A stretch of DNA of 14,793 nt from an uncultured Eubacteriales bacterium (GTDB lineage: Bacteria; Bacillota; Clostridia; Monoglobales; Monoglobaceae). The translations under genes were made by a program, and so were the position numbers. The DNA lies in the NCBI GenBank assembly GCA_905201285.1, contig CAJKNM010000035.1:1-14793 (forward strand), given 5' to 3'. This document shows, piece by piece, positions 8,240 through 14,793 of this stretch. Each line of letters starts with the position of its first letter. Position 1 is the stretch's first letter. Below the pieces are notes generated by a model. It ran no database searches. It worked only from the letters and a program-made list of their open reading frames with translations, and was not told where the DNA came from.

Positions 8240-10003
8240 AAATATGGCTGTTGTGTCGCTTTCGCCCCAGTTTGAGATTGGAACAAGACGAAGGCTGTTT
8301 ACCTTTTTGTTGAGCGGTATGTTATAAGCGCGGTTTAGGTTGTTTTTTGTCTTAAAGATAACCTCCGTTCCGTTTTCGGTTGTCGCTTCTAAGATAAATT
8401 CCTTACACAGGGTTGCGGGAACGTGGAATTGAGGACTGTCAAGCCGCGTATTACAGCGCGTGCTGTGAGTTTGTTCGCATCTTCCGCCGGGCAGGGTATT
8501 TCGGTTAAGGTCACTGTCAAACGTGATATGTACGGACGAAACCGTTTCAAATTTGCCGAAGCTATACTCAAGCCCGGTTCCGTTTTTTACTGCAACGCCG
8601 CAGGCGGTGGTGTTATAAATTTTATGGGGACGGTCCTCACCGTTTTTTAAGGTGTCATTTCCGTTTATCACAGCCGTGTTTTTACATAAATCACTGATGT
8701 CACGCTTCATATTGGGGATAAGACAGTCGCTGTCCGTCAGTATGTTCTGAAGCGCGGTAAGTTTTTTCAGATATACCTCGTGAGGGGAAAGACCGAAATT
8801 TGACGCAAGCGCCGCGGCGGTTCCCACCGCCTGACCCATAACGGCACAGGTCATCATAACGCGGATACTGCTCATAGCCATATGTGTCATACTTATATTT
8901 CGGCCGGCAAAAAACAGGTTTGACACATTTTTTGAATACATTGCGCGGTATGGTATACAGTACGGCGCAGGGGTATAGAAATTTGTGTTCGGGGTTCCTT
9001 TGTGATAAAAGCCGTCGGGAAAGTGGTCGTCAAGGGGCCAGCCTCCGTAGGCAACCGTATCCTCGAATTGACGGTTTGAGGTTATATCCTTTTCGGTAAT
9101 AATATATTCGCCGACCATTCTGCGCGATTCGCGCTTTCCCGGCAGGAAGCCGAGAAAGTCAAGCTCCCAGTTATCGGCGTTGAATTGCCCCGAATTTTTG
9201 ATATAGTCCCATGTGCCGACAGCAAGAGGAATAAGCTCCCGCGCAATATCCTCGGCATCGGCGATGGTATCGCGGTTTCCGCCGAGCTCGAGATACCAGA
9301 AGTTTTCGTATTCATTGTGAATATCAGGCCCTCTGTGCATAAAGTCTTCGCGTTTAAGCGGAGTGCTCCAGCTCGGCGGAGTAAATTTAATCGGCCTTTC
9401 CGTTTCACGGCCCTGTATAAGACAGCTGTTTCCCATGGTTAAATTATCGTGCTTTTTAACGTGGGTGTCCTCTCCGAATTCTTCGGCGCTTTCGCGGCCA
9501 ATGCGGAATTCCGCACCGGTGAGCGGTGCAAGGATGCTGTCTCCCGAGCAGTCGGCATAGTTTTTGGCGTGAACCTCATAAAGCGTCTGAGTTGTCATCT
9601 GATAGCCTGTTATTGAACTTATCTTTATGCTTCGGCCAAAACCGAAGTCTCCGTTTTTGGTTTCGGCGTCCATACAGGTGCAGTTTAAAAGGAGCGTGAT
9701 GTTCTTTTCACGTATGACAAAATCATAGAGCACGGTATCCCATATGTAATAATTTTTTGTCGGATTCCGATAGTAGTTTTCGAGTGCAATTTCTTCAACA
9801 ATTCCCGTTTCGCGGTTATTTTCGCCGCCGGCACCGCATATCCACATTCTGATTTCCGATGAGGCGTTTCCGCCCAGCACGGGACGCTCGTGCATAAGAA
9901 CGACTCTTGCACCGTTTCTTGCCGCGGCAATGGCGGCGCAAATCCCGGCGAGTCCTCCGCCCACAACACAAAAATCCGCGTCAATGACCTTTTTGTTAAG
10001 CAT
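8222..10003 (-). CDS. FAD-dependent oxidoreductase (FAD_oxidored family) with C-terminal beta-sandwich
   Basis: 593 residues with no export signal. Residues 8-40 form a Rossmann dinucleotide-binding fold (DADFCVVGGGLAGICAAIAA, with Glu39 ending the second strand). It is followed by RPVLGGNASSEIRMWICGAGG (40-60), a typical FAD_oxidored (PF12831) block. A second FAD-contact segment is at about 360-400 (NLFFAGRNISMTHMAMSSIR, then MGQAVGTAAALA). LPGKRESRRMVGEYIITEKD at 287-306 is another family signature. Residues about 450-593 look like a discoidin-type beta-sandwich. Proteins of this family sit in polysaccharide loci and are often labelled xanthan lyase without proof. Oxidation of a sugar or glycoside is likely, but the substrate is unknown. 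RBS AAGAGGAAA (10011-10019) is seven bases before the ATG. The gene is divergent from the PocR/AraC gene at 10148, which is its likely regulator. Confidence 0.87.
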   Translation of the reverse strand: MLNKKVIDADFCVVGGGLAGICAAIAAARNGARVVLMHERPVLGGNASSEIRMWICGAGGENNRETGIVEEIALENYYRNPTKNYYIWDTVLYDFVIREKNITLLLNCTCMDAETKNGDFGFGRSIKISSITGYQMTTQTLYEVHAKNYADCSGDSILAPLTGAEFRIGRESAEEFGEDTHVKKHDNLTMGNSCLIQGRETERPIKFTPPSWSTPLKREDFMHRGPDIHNEYENFWYLELGGNRDTIADAEDIARELIPLAVGTWDYIKNSGQFNADNWELDFLGFLPGKRESRRMVGEYIITEKDITSNRQFEDTVAYGGWPLDDHFPDGFYHKGTPNTNFYTPAPYCIPYRAMYSKNVSNLFFAGRNISMTHMAMSSIRVMMTCAVMGQAVGTAAALASNFGLSPHEVYLKKLTALQNILTDSDCLIPNMKRDISDLCKNTAVINGNDTLKNGEDRPHKIYNTTACGVAVKNGTGLEYSFGKFETVSSVHITFDSDLNRNTLPGGRCEQTHSTRCNTRLDSPQFHVPATLCKEFILEATTENGTEVIFKTKNNLNRAYNIPLNKKVNSLRLVPISNWGESDTTAIFSFDFK

Positions 10004-10043
10004 AATCCGATTTCCTCTTTTCTGTTTTGAATTTATATCTCAG

Positions 10044-10072
10044 TTGACATTAATGATTTTATATGATATTAT
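10044..10072 (+). promoter_or_regulatory. Sigma-70-type promoter for the PocR/AraC regulator gene
   Basis: TTGACA (10044-10049), a 17-base spacer, then TATTAT (10067-10072). TATAAT at 10070-10075 overlaps but would give a 20-base spacer. The start codon at 10148 lies about 75 bases further on. Confidence 0.65.
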
Positions 10073-10079
10073 AATATCA
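10064..10079. promoter_or_regulatory. 16-bp perfect palindrome over the -10 region of the divergent promoters
   Basis: TGATATTATAATATCA reads the same on both strands, so each strand carries TATTAT and TATAAT at the same place. The plus strand has a perfect TTGACA at 17 bases. The matching minus-strand position (10094-10099) reads AAGAAT, a poor -35. It could be a bidirectional -10 region serving both genes, or an operator overlapping the promoter. The sequence alone does not decide. Confidence 0.5.
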
Positions 10080-10147
10080 ATAGTTTTCTATAAATTCTTT
10101 TATAATTACGCATAAAAATTCAAAAAAAATGCACAGAGGTGGCTTGT

Positions 10148-10993
10148 ATGGATGCTGACAGACCCGTCATCGAACCAAAGAACAGAAAAATCGGCGACAA
10201 GATTTCTTCATATACAGAATATCTTAAAAAGGAGTATGGCTTAGCTATATCCATACATTTCGCCGATAAATACAACTATGTGTTTTATTGTGAAAAAAAT
10301 ATGTTGGTTTATAACGTGCATATAAATCCGTATTGCTTTAAGATGAAAAGCAACAGAAAAAACAGACAAAAATGCCTGAGATGTCAAAAACTTGTCCTGC
10401 ACCACTGCGGGGAATGTGAAAGCTTTGTAGGCAGGTGCTATGCCGGTGTTTCGGAATATATCTGCGGAATATATTCCGACGGCGAACCTGTCGGATTTAT
10501 AAGTGTAAGCGGATACAGAGATAAAAATATTCCGTTCGGACAAAATAACTTGTATGATGAGAGTATGAAGGATGAAGAGATTCCCGTTCAGCTTTTGGAT
10601 ACCCTTATTTCGCCGCTCGGACTGATGCTTGAGAGGCTTGTGTCGGAAACACCGCTCATTGACATCGGTGACGATGTGTATTTTAGAATTCTTAATTATC
10701 TCAACGAACATCACGCCGACGTTTCTGTGGCTGAGCTTGCCGAAAGGTTTTGCTTCAGCAGGTCGTATATAAGCCATATGTTTAAAAAGAGAAGCGGCTG
10801 TACCCTTAATACATATTGTAATATGCTTAAAATAAAGGATGCCAAAGCCCTCCTTAAAGAATCGAACATAAGCGTAACAGAGGTTGCGTACTCGGTGGGA
10901 TTTAATAATTTCAGCTATTTTATTACTATATTTAAAAGCCTAACGGGAATGACCCCGCTTGTGTGGCGGAAGAAAAATCAGTTAAAATCCTGA
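10148..10993 (+). CDS. AraC-family regulator with PocR-like sensor domain
   Basis: 281 residues. Residues about 15-165 resemble the PocR ligand-binding domain: NPYCFKMKSNRKNRQKCLRC, then GRCYAGVSEYICGIYSDGEP and VGFISVSGYR. It carries eight cysteines (48, 63, 76, 79, 87, 90, 97, 106), including two CxxC pairs, so metal binding or redox sensing is possible. Residues about 177-275 are an AraC DNA-binding domain with two helix-turn-helix units (SVAELAERFCFSRSYISHMF and SVTEVAYSVGFNNFSYF). ATG 10148 is chosen because AGAGGTGG (10135-10142) lies five bases before it; a GTG nine bases earlier would overlap that site. The gene is divergent from the FAD oxidoreductase and probably controls it and itself. 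The ligand is unknown; a small carbon compound from glycan breakdown is a reasonable guess. Confidence 0.85.
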   Translation: MDADRPVIEPKNRKIGDKISSYTEYLKKEYGLAISIHFADKYNYVFYCEKNMLVYNVHINPYCFKMKSNRKNRQKCLRCQKLVLHHCGECESFVGRCYAGVSEYICGIYSDGEPVGFISVSGYRDKNIPFGQNNLYDESMKDEEIPVQLLDTLISPLGLMLERLVSETPLIDIGDDVYFRILNYLNEHHADVSVAELAERFCFSRSYISHMFKKRSGCTLNTYCNMLKIKDAKALLKESNISVTEVAYSVGFNNFSYFITIFKSLTGMTPLVWRKKNQLKS

Positions 10994-11021
10994 TATAGGC
11001 CGCATATGATGAGGGAAAATA

Positions 11022-11061
11022 AAGCGGATGCCTTCCTGTGTTTCACAGAGGGCATCCGCTT
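11022..11061 (-). terminator. Strong intrinsic terminator of the GH27 operon
   Basis: AAGCGGATGCC (11022-11032) pairs perfectly with GGCATCCGCTT (11051-11061), and an inner CTGTG/CACAG pair extends the hairpin. Read on the minus strand, the stem is followed by TTATTTTCCC, a proper T-rich tail, so it ends transcription of the zinc-ribbon and GH27 genes. The same stem sits 28 bases after the PocR/AraC stop and may also stop plus-strand transcription, but with no T-run on that side. Confidence 0.8.
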
Positions 11062-11130
11062 GTACTGTCTAAGCCCGGAAATTATTGCGGCTTTAGGTAT
11101 GTATCATACATATCGCTTTTGAAAATCGGT

Positions 11131-11325
11131 TTATTGCTGAAACAGGGTACAGCCCATTTTCTTAAATTCATCTATCTTTTCTTTCAGCCGCTTCTCGGAA
11201 ACCCCGAGGTAGTCGGAGCAGCATTTAATGCAATAAAAGCTGGTTGCTCCGCGGTTAAACAGCTTCTTATGCAGGCCGATTTCGTCATTGGTAAGAACTC
11301 TGCCGCACTGCTTGCATTTATCCAT
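11131..11325 (-). CDS. Small zinc-ribbon protein coupled to the GH27 gene
   Basis: 64 residues with two CxxC pairs (MDKCKQCGRVLTNDEIGLHK and FYCIKCCSDYLG) that would hold one zinc ion. A charged helical tail follows (KRLKEKIDEFKKMGCTLF). The start overlaps the last eight bases of the GH27 gene (ATGGATAA), and its RBS GGAGAAA (11332-11338) lies inside the GH27 coding region, so translation is probably coupled. Similar short cysteine-pair proteins are common in Clostridia (from memory), but I know of no proven role. The position suggests a regulatory or chaperone-like partner of the sugar operon (inference). The terminator at 11022-11061 follows. Confidence 0.8.
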   Translation of the reverse strand: MDKCKQCGRVLTNDEIGLHKKLFNRGATSFYCIKCCSDYLGVSEKRLKEKIDEFKKMGCTLFQQ

Positions 11326-12454
11326 TGACTATTTCTCCAATCAGCACCTTACTGCCGTAAGCGCCCACTTCAAAGCTGAAGCCATCGTGAAATACGCCTA
11401 ATTCTTCGCCGGTGAACGCATCGGTAAGCTTCAATCCGAGATTTGTTTCGGAATGCAGGCCGAGGTCATCGAAGGATACGTTGATACGTGCACCACACCA
11501 TACATTGTCGGTTTCGGAAACGTTAAACATACCAATGGCAATGCGTCCGCCGCTCAGAATCTTTGCGATACAGAAACCGTTTTCGCCTACCTTTGAAATG
11601 CAGAATGCCGGTCGGCACTCATCGTCCTGGTTGATGGAAATCAAACCGGGGTTTAGTATGACGTCCTTGTTGACCGGATCAAGAGAGCGTAAATCCGCAC
11701 CGATGATAAGCGGTGAACCGAGGAAGGCCCACAATGCAAAGTGTTGTAAATATTGTGCGTCGGTACAGCCTTCAAGTCCTACATGGCCTTTGCCGTGCAT
11801 TCCGGTAATAAGCATATCCATATCATTGTAACAGCCCGGGCCGTTACCCTCAACATTATCAATCTGACTTTTAAAGATGTCGATATAGGATATCGGTGCA
11901 TCAAAAATATCCCCCGTAGAGCGGTATGTATGAGCACCGTGTGAGCGCATCCATTGTGACGGATTCTTTTCGCCCCAGTTGCACGCAGCAAAGAGAATAT
12001 CGCGGCCGCTGTTGCGGAGAGCCATTGCCATTGTCAGATAGGCATTCTTGGCATCACCGCTCTGAGGAAAGTTACAGAAATCGTATTTTAAATAATCAAC
12101 GCCCCATTCGGCGAATTGCTTTGCGTCTTCGAATTCGTGACCGTAGCTGCTCGGGTACCCGGCACAGGTTTTAAAACCGGCGCAGGAATACATACCGAAT
12201 TTCAGTCCTTTGGAATGAATGTAATCAGCAAGATGCTTCATTCCGTTCGGGAATAACTCGGGATCGGGAACTAACTTTCCGTCAACTCTTTCCTTCAGTG
12301 ACCAGCAATCGTCAATGATGACATACTCATAACCGGCGGCCTGATAGCCTTCGTTTACAATTACGTCGGTTATTTCCATAATTAACTTCTCGTTGATATT
12401 CTGTGCGAATGTGTTCCATGAGTTCCAACCCATAGGCGGTTTGTGTGATAACAT
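11318..12454 (-). CDS. GH27 alpha-galactosidase
   Basis: 378 residues, no signal peptide, so an intracellular enzyme that removes terminal alpha-linked galactose from oligosaccharides such as raffinose, melibiose or galactomannan fragments. Family marks are PPMGWNSWNTF (6-16), IDDCW (47-51), GLKFGMYSCAG and TCAGYPSSYGHE (83-106), and the nucleophile motif YLKYDFCNFP with Asp125. The acid/base is Asp182 in YRSTGDIFD. Residues about 290-378 are the antiparallel beta domain. Some GH27 members act on other sugars, such as beta-L-arabinopyranosides, so the exact substrate is not certain. RBS GAGGTA (12461-12466) lies six bases before the ATG. It forms an operon with the overlapping zinc-ribbon gene and is divergent from the AraC gene at 12660. 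Confidence 0.92.
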   Translation of the reverse strand: MLSHKPPMGWNSWNTFAQNINEKLIMEITDVIVNEGYQAAGYEYVIIDDCWSLKERVDGKLVPDPELFPNGMKHLADYIHSKGLKFGMYSCAGFKTCAGYPSSYGHEFEDAKQFAEWGVDYLKYDFCNFPQSGDAKNAYLTMAMALRNSGRDILFAACNWGEKNPSQWMRSHGAHTYRSTGDIFDAPISYIDIFKSQIDNVEGNGPGCYNDMDMLITGMHGKGHVGLEGCTDAQYLQHFALWAFLGSPLIIGADLRSLDPVNKDVILNPGLISINQDDECRPAFCISKVGENGFCIAKILSGGRIAIGMFNVSETDNVWCGARINVSFDDLGLHSETNLGLKLTDAFTGEELGVFHDGFSFEVGAYGSKVLIGEIVNG

Positions 12455-12517
12455 TGTATTTACCTCATTTCTTTAAAATAATATTTTTTATGTTATGTTT
12501 TCGTTTTTATACACTGC

Positions 12518-12529
12518 ATTTTGCAAAAT
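12518..12529. promoter_or_regulatory. 12-bp palindrome in the GH27/AraC intergenic region
   Basis: ATTTTGCAAAAT is a perfect palindrome about 64 bases before the GH27 start and 130 before the AraC start, in a very A/T-rich divergent region (12455-12659). It could be an operator. It does not fit the usual CcpA site pattern well, and in A/T-rich DNA a chance palindrome is possible. No convincing minus-strand promoter for GH27 was identified. Confidence 0.3.
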
Positions 12530-12590
12530 ATCTGTTGTTTAGTATTATCTTTATCTTATCAGATTTTCAGAAAAAGTAAATAAAAAATAC

Positions 12591-12620
12591 TTGCATTTAT
12601 GTGTCTGAATATTGTATAAT
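12591..12620 (+). promoter_or_regulatory. Sigma-70-type promoter for the cupin AraC regulator gene
   Basis: TTGCAT (12591-12596), an 18-base spacer, then a perfect TATAAT (12615-12620). The start codon is at 12660. The RBS is a weak GGAAAGGGA ending about 11 bases before the ATG; an ATG at 12650 meets a stop after five codons and is not used. Confidence 0.65.
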
Positions 12621-12659
12621 AAAAAGCAAGTAATGATTTCGGAAAGGGAATGAATCAAA

Positions 12660-13469
12660 ATGAATGAGTATTACATACCGCGTCGGATGGGAGATTTGTC
12701 TATTCTTGATATCGGATGTGACCAATGTACGCCGGGACATTTTTTCGCAACGGCATTTTCCGATCGCTTTTTAATTCACTATGTATTGGAGGGAAAGGGG
12801 ATTTTTCGGTCAAACGGGCAGGAGTACAGTCTGGAAGCCGGGAACGCCTTTTTAATCAGCGATGTATACGGCTATTATGAAGCGGATGAGAAAGAACCGT
12901 GGCGTTATGTGTGGATTAATATTTCGGGAGAGGCGGCAAGTTATCTACTGAGTAAGCTGGGGCTCAGTTCAGACAAACCGATTTATCAGACCACAGACAG
13001 AGAACGTATTGAGAGGTGTTATGAGGAGATTTGTTTAAATTATAATAAGGTGGATGATTTCCTGACCTATAGCAGGATTTTCAAGCTGTTTGAGGCTTTA
13101 TGGGAAACCAATGCAAACAGGGAGAGGAAAAGAAGGAGCATCAGCGAAAGCGGCGCTGAGCGGTATGTGAAAATGTGCTGTGATTTTATTCATACCAATT
13201 ATTATAAAAATATCAACATTAAGGATGTCTGCCGATTTGTCGGGTTGGAATATTCCTATTTGTTTCGGCTGTTTCGAGAGCAGGTGAATTTAAGTCCGGG
13301 TCGGTATTTGGCACATTACAGGCTTACAAAGGCGGCGGCCTTATTGATAAATACCGCTATGCCGGTCACTGAAATAGCGGCGGCTGTGGGATATGAAGAC
13401 CGTGCGGCGTTTTCTAAAGCATTTTCAAATAAATACGGAGTCTCACCCAAGGTATACCGAAAGGCTTAA
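12660..13469 (+). CDS. AraC-family regulator with N-terminal cupin sugar-sensing domain
   Basis: 269 residues. Residues about 30-90 form the AraC-type cupin (FLIHYVLEGKGIFRSNGQEY, LEAGNAFLISD, WRYVWINISG). Residues about 168-268 hold the two helix-turn-helix units (NIKDVCRFVGLEYSYLFRLF and PVTEIAAAVGYEDRAAFSKA), ending with the usual GVSPKVYRK signature. It is of the type that activates alpha-galactoside or other sugar operons in Bacillota. It is divergent from the GH27 operon and most likely activates it when a galactoside is present (inference). The stop codon lies only two bases from a stray GH30 fragment on the other strand, and no terminator is visible after it. Confidence 0.88.
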   Translation: MNEYYIPRRMGDLSILDIGCDQCTPGHFFATAFSDRFLIHYVLEGKGIFRSNGQEYSLEAGNAFLISDVYGYYEADEKEPWRYVWINISGEAASYLLSKLGLSSDKPIYQTTDRERIERCYEEICLNYNKVDDFLTYSRIFKLFEALWETNANRERKRRSISESGAERYVKMCCDFIHTNYYKNINIKDVCRFVGLEYSYLFRLFREQVNLSPGRYLAHYRLTKAAALLINTAMPVTEIAAAVGYEDRAAFSKAFSNKYGVSPKVYRKA

Positions 13470-13471
13470 AT

Positions 13472-13526
13472 GCCGGGGGCATTATTGATAATTCATAGCA
13501 TGAGCTTCCGGTGATTGCTACACCGA
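13472..13526. repeat. Exact 55-bp direct repeat, copy 1
   Basis: This stretch, starting GCCGGGGGCATT and ending GCTACACCGA, is identical at all 55 positions to 14739-14793. The base before it differs (T here, A in copy 2), so the left edge is a true boundary. Here the sequence continues beyond the repeat. Confidence 0.95.
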
Positions 13527-13557
13527 AGCCGCCGAAGATGGCGGCTGATGTTTCCAT
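13472..13557 (-). pseudogene. Stray N-terminal coding fragment of a GH30 gene
   Basis: On the minus strand, from ATG 13557-13555, 28 codons and two bases read METSAAIFGGFGVAITGSSC then YELSIMPPA. The GFG-x-AITGSS block is the start of a GH30 catalytic domain. The last 55 bases are identical to the sequence preceding and including the first codons of the GH30 copy at the right edge. After PPA the fragment runs into the end of the AraC gene and loses homology. No ribosome binding site precedes the ATG, and an in-frame TAA lies two codons upstream of it, so this is not a working gene. It is either a remnant of a tandem duplication or an assembly join. Confidence 0.7.
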
Positions 13558-13573
13558 ATATTAGATTAAAATA

Positions 13574-14793
13574 TTACGGCTCAAAAACAAGCGTTGAAAC
13601 TGACTTTGGCATAAGCTCGGCATACCACCATTTATTATCGTAATAATACTGTGCCTGACGCTTTACGTTACTTGCGTTTACCATAACTACAACGTGGCTT
13701 CCGTCCGGGTTGTCTGCCGCAACGCAGACAACGGGAATCCTCATTGATTCAGGGAAGCCGAAAGCGGTACACGAAAAATCTTCACTCAGCTTAGCGGGAT
13801 AAATTTTAGCGCCGCGTTTAATGAACTTTGAGAAGTGCTTGAATGCGTGATACTGACCACTGTAAGTAAGCTCGCCGGTCTGTGAGTTGAGCGTTGCAAG
13901 GCCGCCGCAGAAGAACGGACCGATGTTCGGGCCGCCGTCCTCATCGAGAAGAAGATTCCAGCCGAAAAAGTTTTCACAGCCGTGAGCCAGCGAACGCGCC
14001 ATAATAAGCGACCATTTTACCCAGTCGGTATCATAGTTCTCGACAAGACGCGGGCCGCCTTCGGTGAAGTTCCACTTCATATTCGGGTATGCCGCCCTTA
14101 TGTTATCAACAAGTTCGATTCCGCCCTCGTAATAATGAAGAGCGACGCTGTCTACACATTCCGAAAGTTCGGGATATTCATTAAGCGTCCATACAATTCG
14201 GGGCCAGCCGATAAAGCAATGGTCATACATCCATATCTCGGTGTCAAGGCTGTTTTCCTTTAATTTTTCTTTAAGAGCAATCATAAACTTTGCTTCGGTA
14301 TCGGGTGACCAAATGCACGCAACCGAAGTACCTGTCTGGTGAGCTTCGGGTTCGTTCTGAGGGGTAACAGCGTCTATTTTGATACCCTCTGCTCCGTATG
14401 CCTTTATAAATTTAACAAAATAGTCGGCATAACAATCAAGATACTGTTCGCGCATATAGCCGCAGGATAAAAGACCGCCCGTTTTCATCCAGCCCGGAGG
14501 GCTCCAGGGTGAACCGAGAAATTTTAAATCGGGGTTGTGCCGGATTGCCTCTTTAATCATAGGTATTATAAATTCTCTGTCAATATCAATCGAGAAGGTT
14601 TTAAGCTCGGTGTCATTCTGTGTGTCACAGTATGAGTATACCGAGGTTGAATAGTCACTTGAACCGATGGAAAGCCTTGCCACCGAAAGGTTAAGGCCGT
14701 CCTTCCCGTATATGTCTGACAGAAACTCATCTCTCTGAGCCGGGGGCATTATTGATAATTCATAGCATGAGCTTCCGGTGATTGCTACACCGA
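13574..14793 (-). CDS. GH30 glycoside hydrolase, 5' partial
   Basis: The minus-strand frame is open to the window edge. The codons before ATG 14749 read GVAITGSSCYELSI, conserved GH30 sequence, so that ATG is internal. Numbered from it: LSVARLSIGSSDYS (21-34), FLGSPWSPPGWMKTGG (77-92), the acid/base Glu133 in PQNEPE, and the nucleophile Glu230 in NFTEGG. The beta-sandwich domain fills about 300-391 and ends STLVFEP. GH30 contains beta-glucosidases, glucosylceramidases, beta-1,6-glucanases and xylan-active enzymes; the exact activity cannot be read here. No signal peptide is visible, but the N-terminus is missing. If the sequence past the edge continues like the 13472-13557 fragment, the protein would be about 416 residues. 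The 5' codons carry copy 2 of the 55-bp repeat. Confidence 0.88.
   Translation of the reverse strand, partial: GVAITGSSCYELSIMPPAQRDEFLSDIYGKDGLNLSVARLSIGSSDYSTSVYSYCDTQNDTELKTFSIDIDREFIIPMIKEAIRHNPDLKFLGSPWSPPGWMKTGGLLSCGYMREQYLDCYADYFVKFIKAYGAEGIKIDAVTPQNEPEAHQTGTSVACIWSPDTEAKFMIALKEKLKENSLDTEIWMYDHCFIGWPRIVWTLNEYPELSECVDSVALHYYEGGIELVDNIRAAYPNMKWNFTEGGPRLVENYDTDWVKWSLIMARSLAHGCENFFGWNLLLDEDGGPNIGPFFCGGLATLNSQTGELTYSGQYHAFKHFSKFIKRGAKIYPAKLSEDFSCTAFGFPESMRIPVVCVAADNPDGSHVVVMVNASNVKRQAQYYYDNKWWYAELMPKSVSTLVFEP
14739..14793. repeat. Exact 55-bp direct repeat, copy 2, ending at the window end
   Basis: Identical to 13472-13526 and 1267 bases away from it. It ends at the last base of the window, so its right boundary is unknown. 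It lies within the GH30 coding region. Confidence 0.95.

Noticed and set aside
12455..12659. CcpA (cre) site or riboswitch between GH27 and AraC
   Set aside because: ATTTTGCAAAAT does not fit the cre pattern with enough positions, and no riboswitch-like conserved stems were seen.
13527..13546. AGCCGCC/GGCGGCT hairpin as a terminator for the AraC gene
   Set aside because: A 7-bp stem with a 6-base loop exists, but no T-run follows on either strand and it lies in the GH30 N-terminal coding fragment.
14747..14749. Minus-strand ATG at 14749 as the start of the GH30 gene
   Set aside because: Upstream codons continue conserved GH30 sequence (GVAITGSSCYELSI), so it is internal.
1..14793. CRISPR array, tRNA, rRNA, transposase, phage or toxin-antitoxin genes
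   Set aside because: Read for on both strands; no spaced repeats, cloverleaf, transposase motif or small two-gene module of that kind was found.

Overview
This window looks like a fragment of a gut- or rumen-type Clostridia genome (Bacillota), probably a metagenomic contig. The evidence is clear GGAGG-like ribosome binding sites, a secreted DUF6273-type protein, a domain-swapped GH3 enzyme of the kind described in Ruminococcus and Butyrivibrio, AraC-family regulators beside each sugar gene group, and no SusC/SusD pairs. I cannot assign a genus. The content is almost entirely carbohydrate metabolism. No RNA gene, CRISPR array, transposase or phage gene was seen.

Layout from left to right. (1) 3-5741, plus strand: a GH3 beta-glycosidase cut by the window edge, with its domains in reversed order and a CBM6/35-like module at the end. 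It is followed 15 bases later by a 1027-residue secreted protein with a DUF6273-like domain, two 77-residue repeats and probable beta-sandwich domains. (2) 5742-8239: a scarred stretch. It holds an 11-bp-stem hairpin, the last 110 codons of a GH31 alpha-glycosidase gene that has lost its front, an intact cytoplasmic DUF4832-type TIM-barrel protein (probable glycosidase), and the back end of a possibly MBL-fold protein broken by a stop codon and a frameshift. (3) 8222-10993: a cytoplasmic FAD-dependent oxidoreductase (minus) divergent from an AraC regulator with a cysteine-rich PocR-like sensor (plus), sharing a 144-base intergenic region with a symmetric -10 region. (4) 11022-13469: a GH27 alpha-galactosidase overlapping a 64-residue zinc-ribbon protein (minus, one operon with a terminator), divergent from a cupin-type AraC regulator (plus). 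(5) 13472-14793: a GH30 glycosidase (minus) cut by the right edge, and just downstream of it a stray piece of the GH30 N-terminal coding region.

How the parts may work together (inference): the GH3 and the DUF6273 protein would act on plant or host glycans, the secreted one outside the cell. GH27, GH30, the DUF4832 protein and the FAD enzyme lack visible export signals and would act on imported oligosaccharides or glycosides. Each divergent AraC gene probably controls the enzyme gene or operon that it faces. No transporter is present, so uptake must be encoded elsewhere.

The most notable structural point is an exact 55-bp direct repeat at 13472-13526 and 14739-14793. Its second copy ends precisely at the window end, and both copies encode the same GH30 N-terminal peptide. 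This is either a real partial tandem duplication or an assembly-graph junction, and the right end should be treated with caution.
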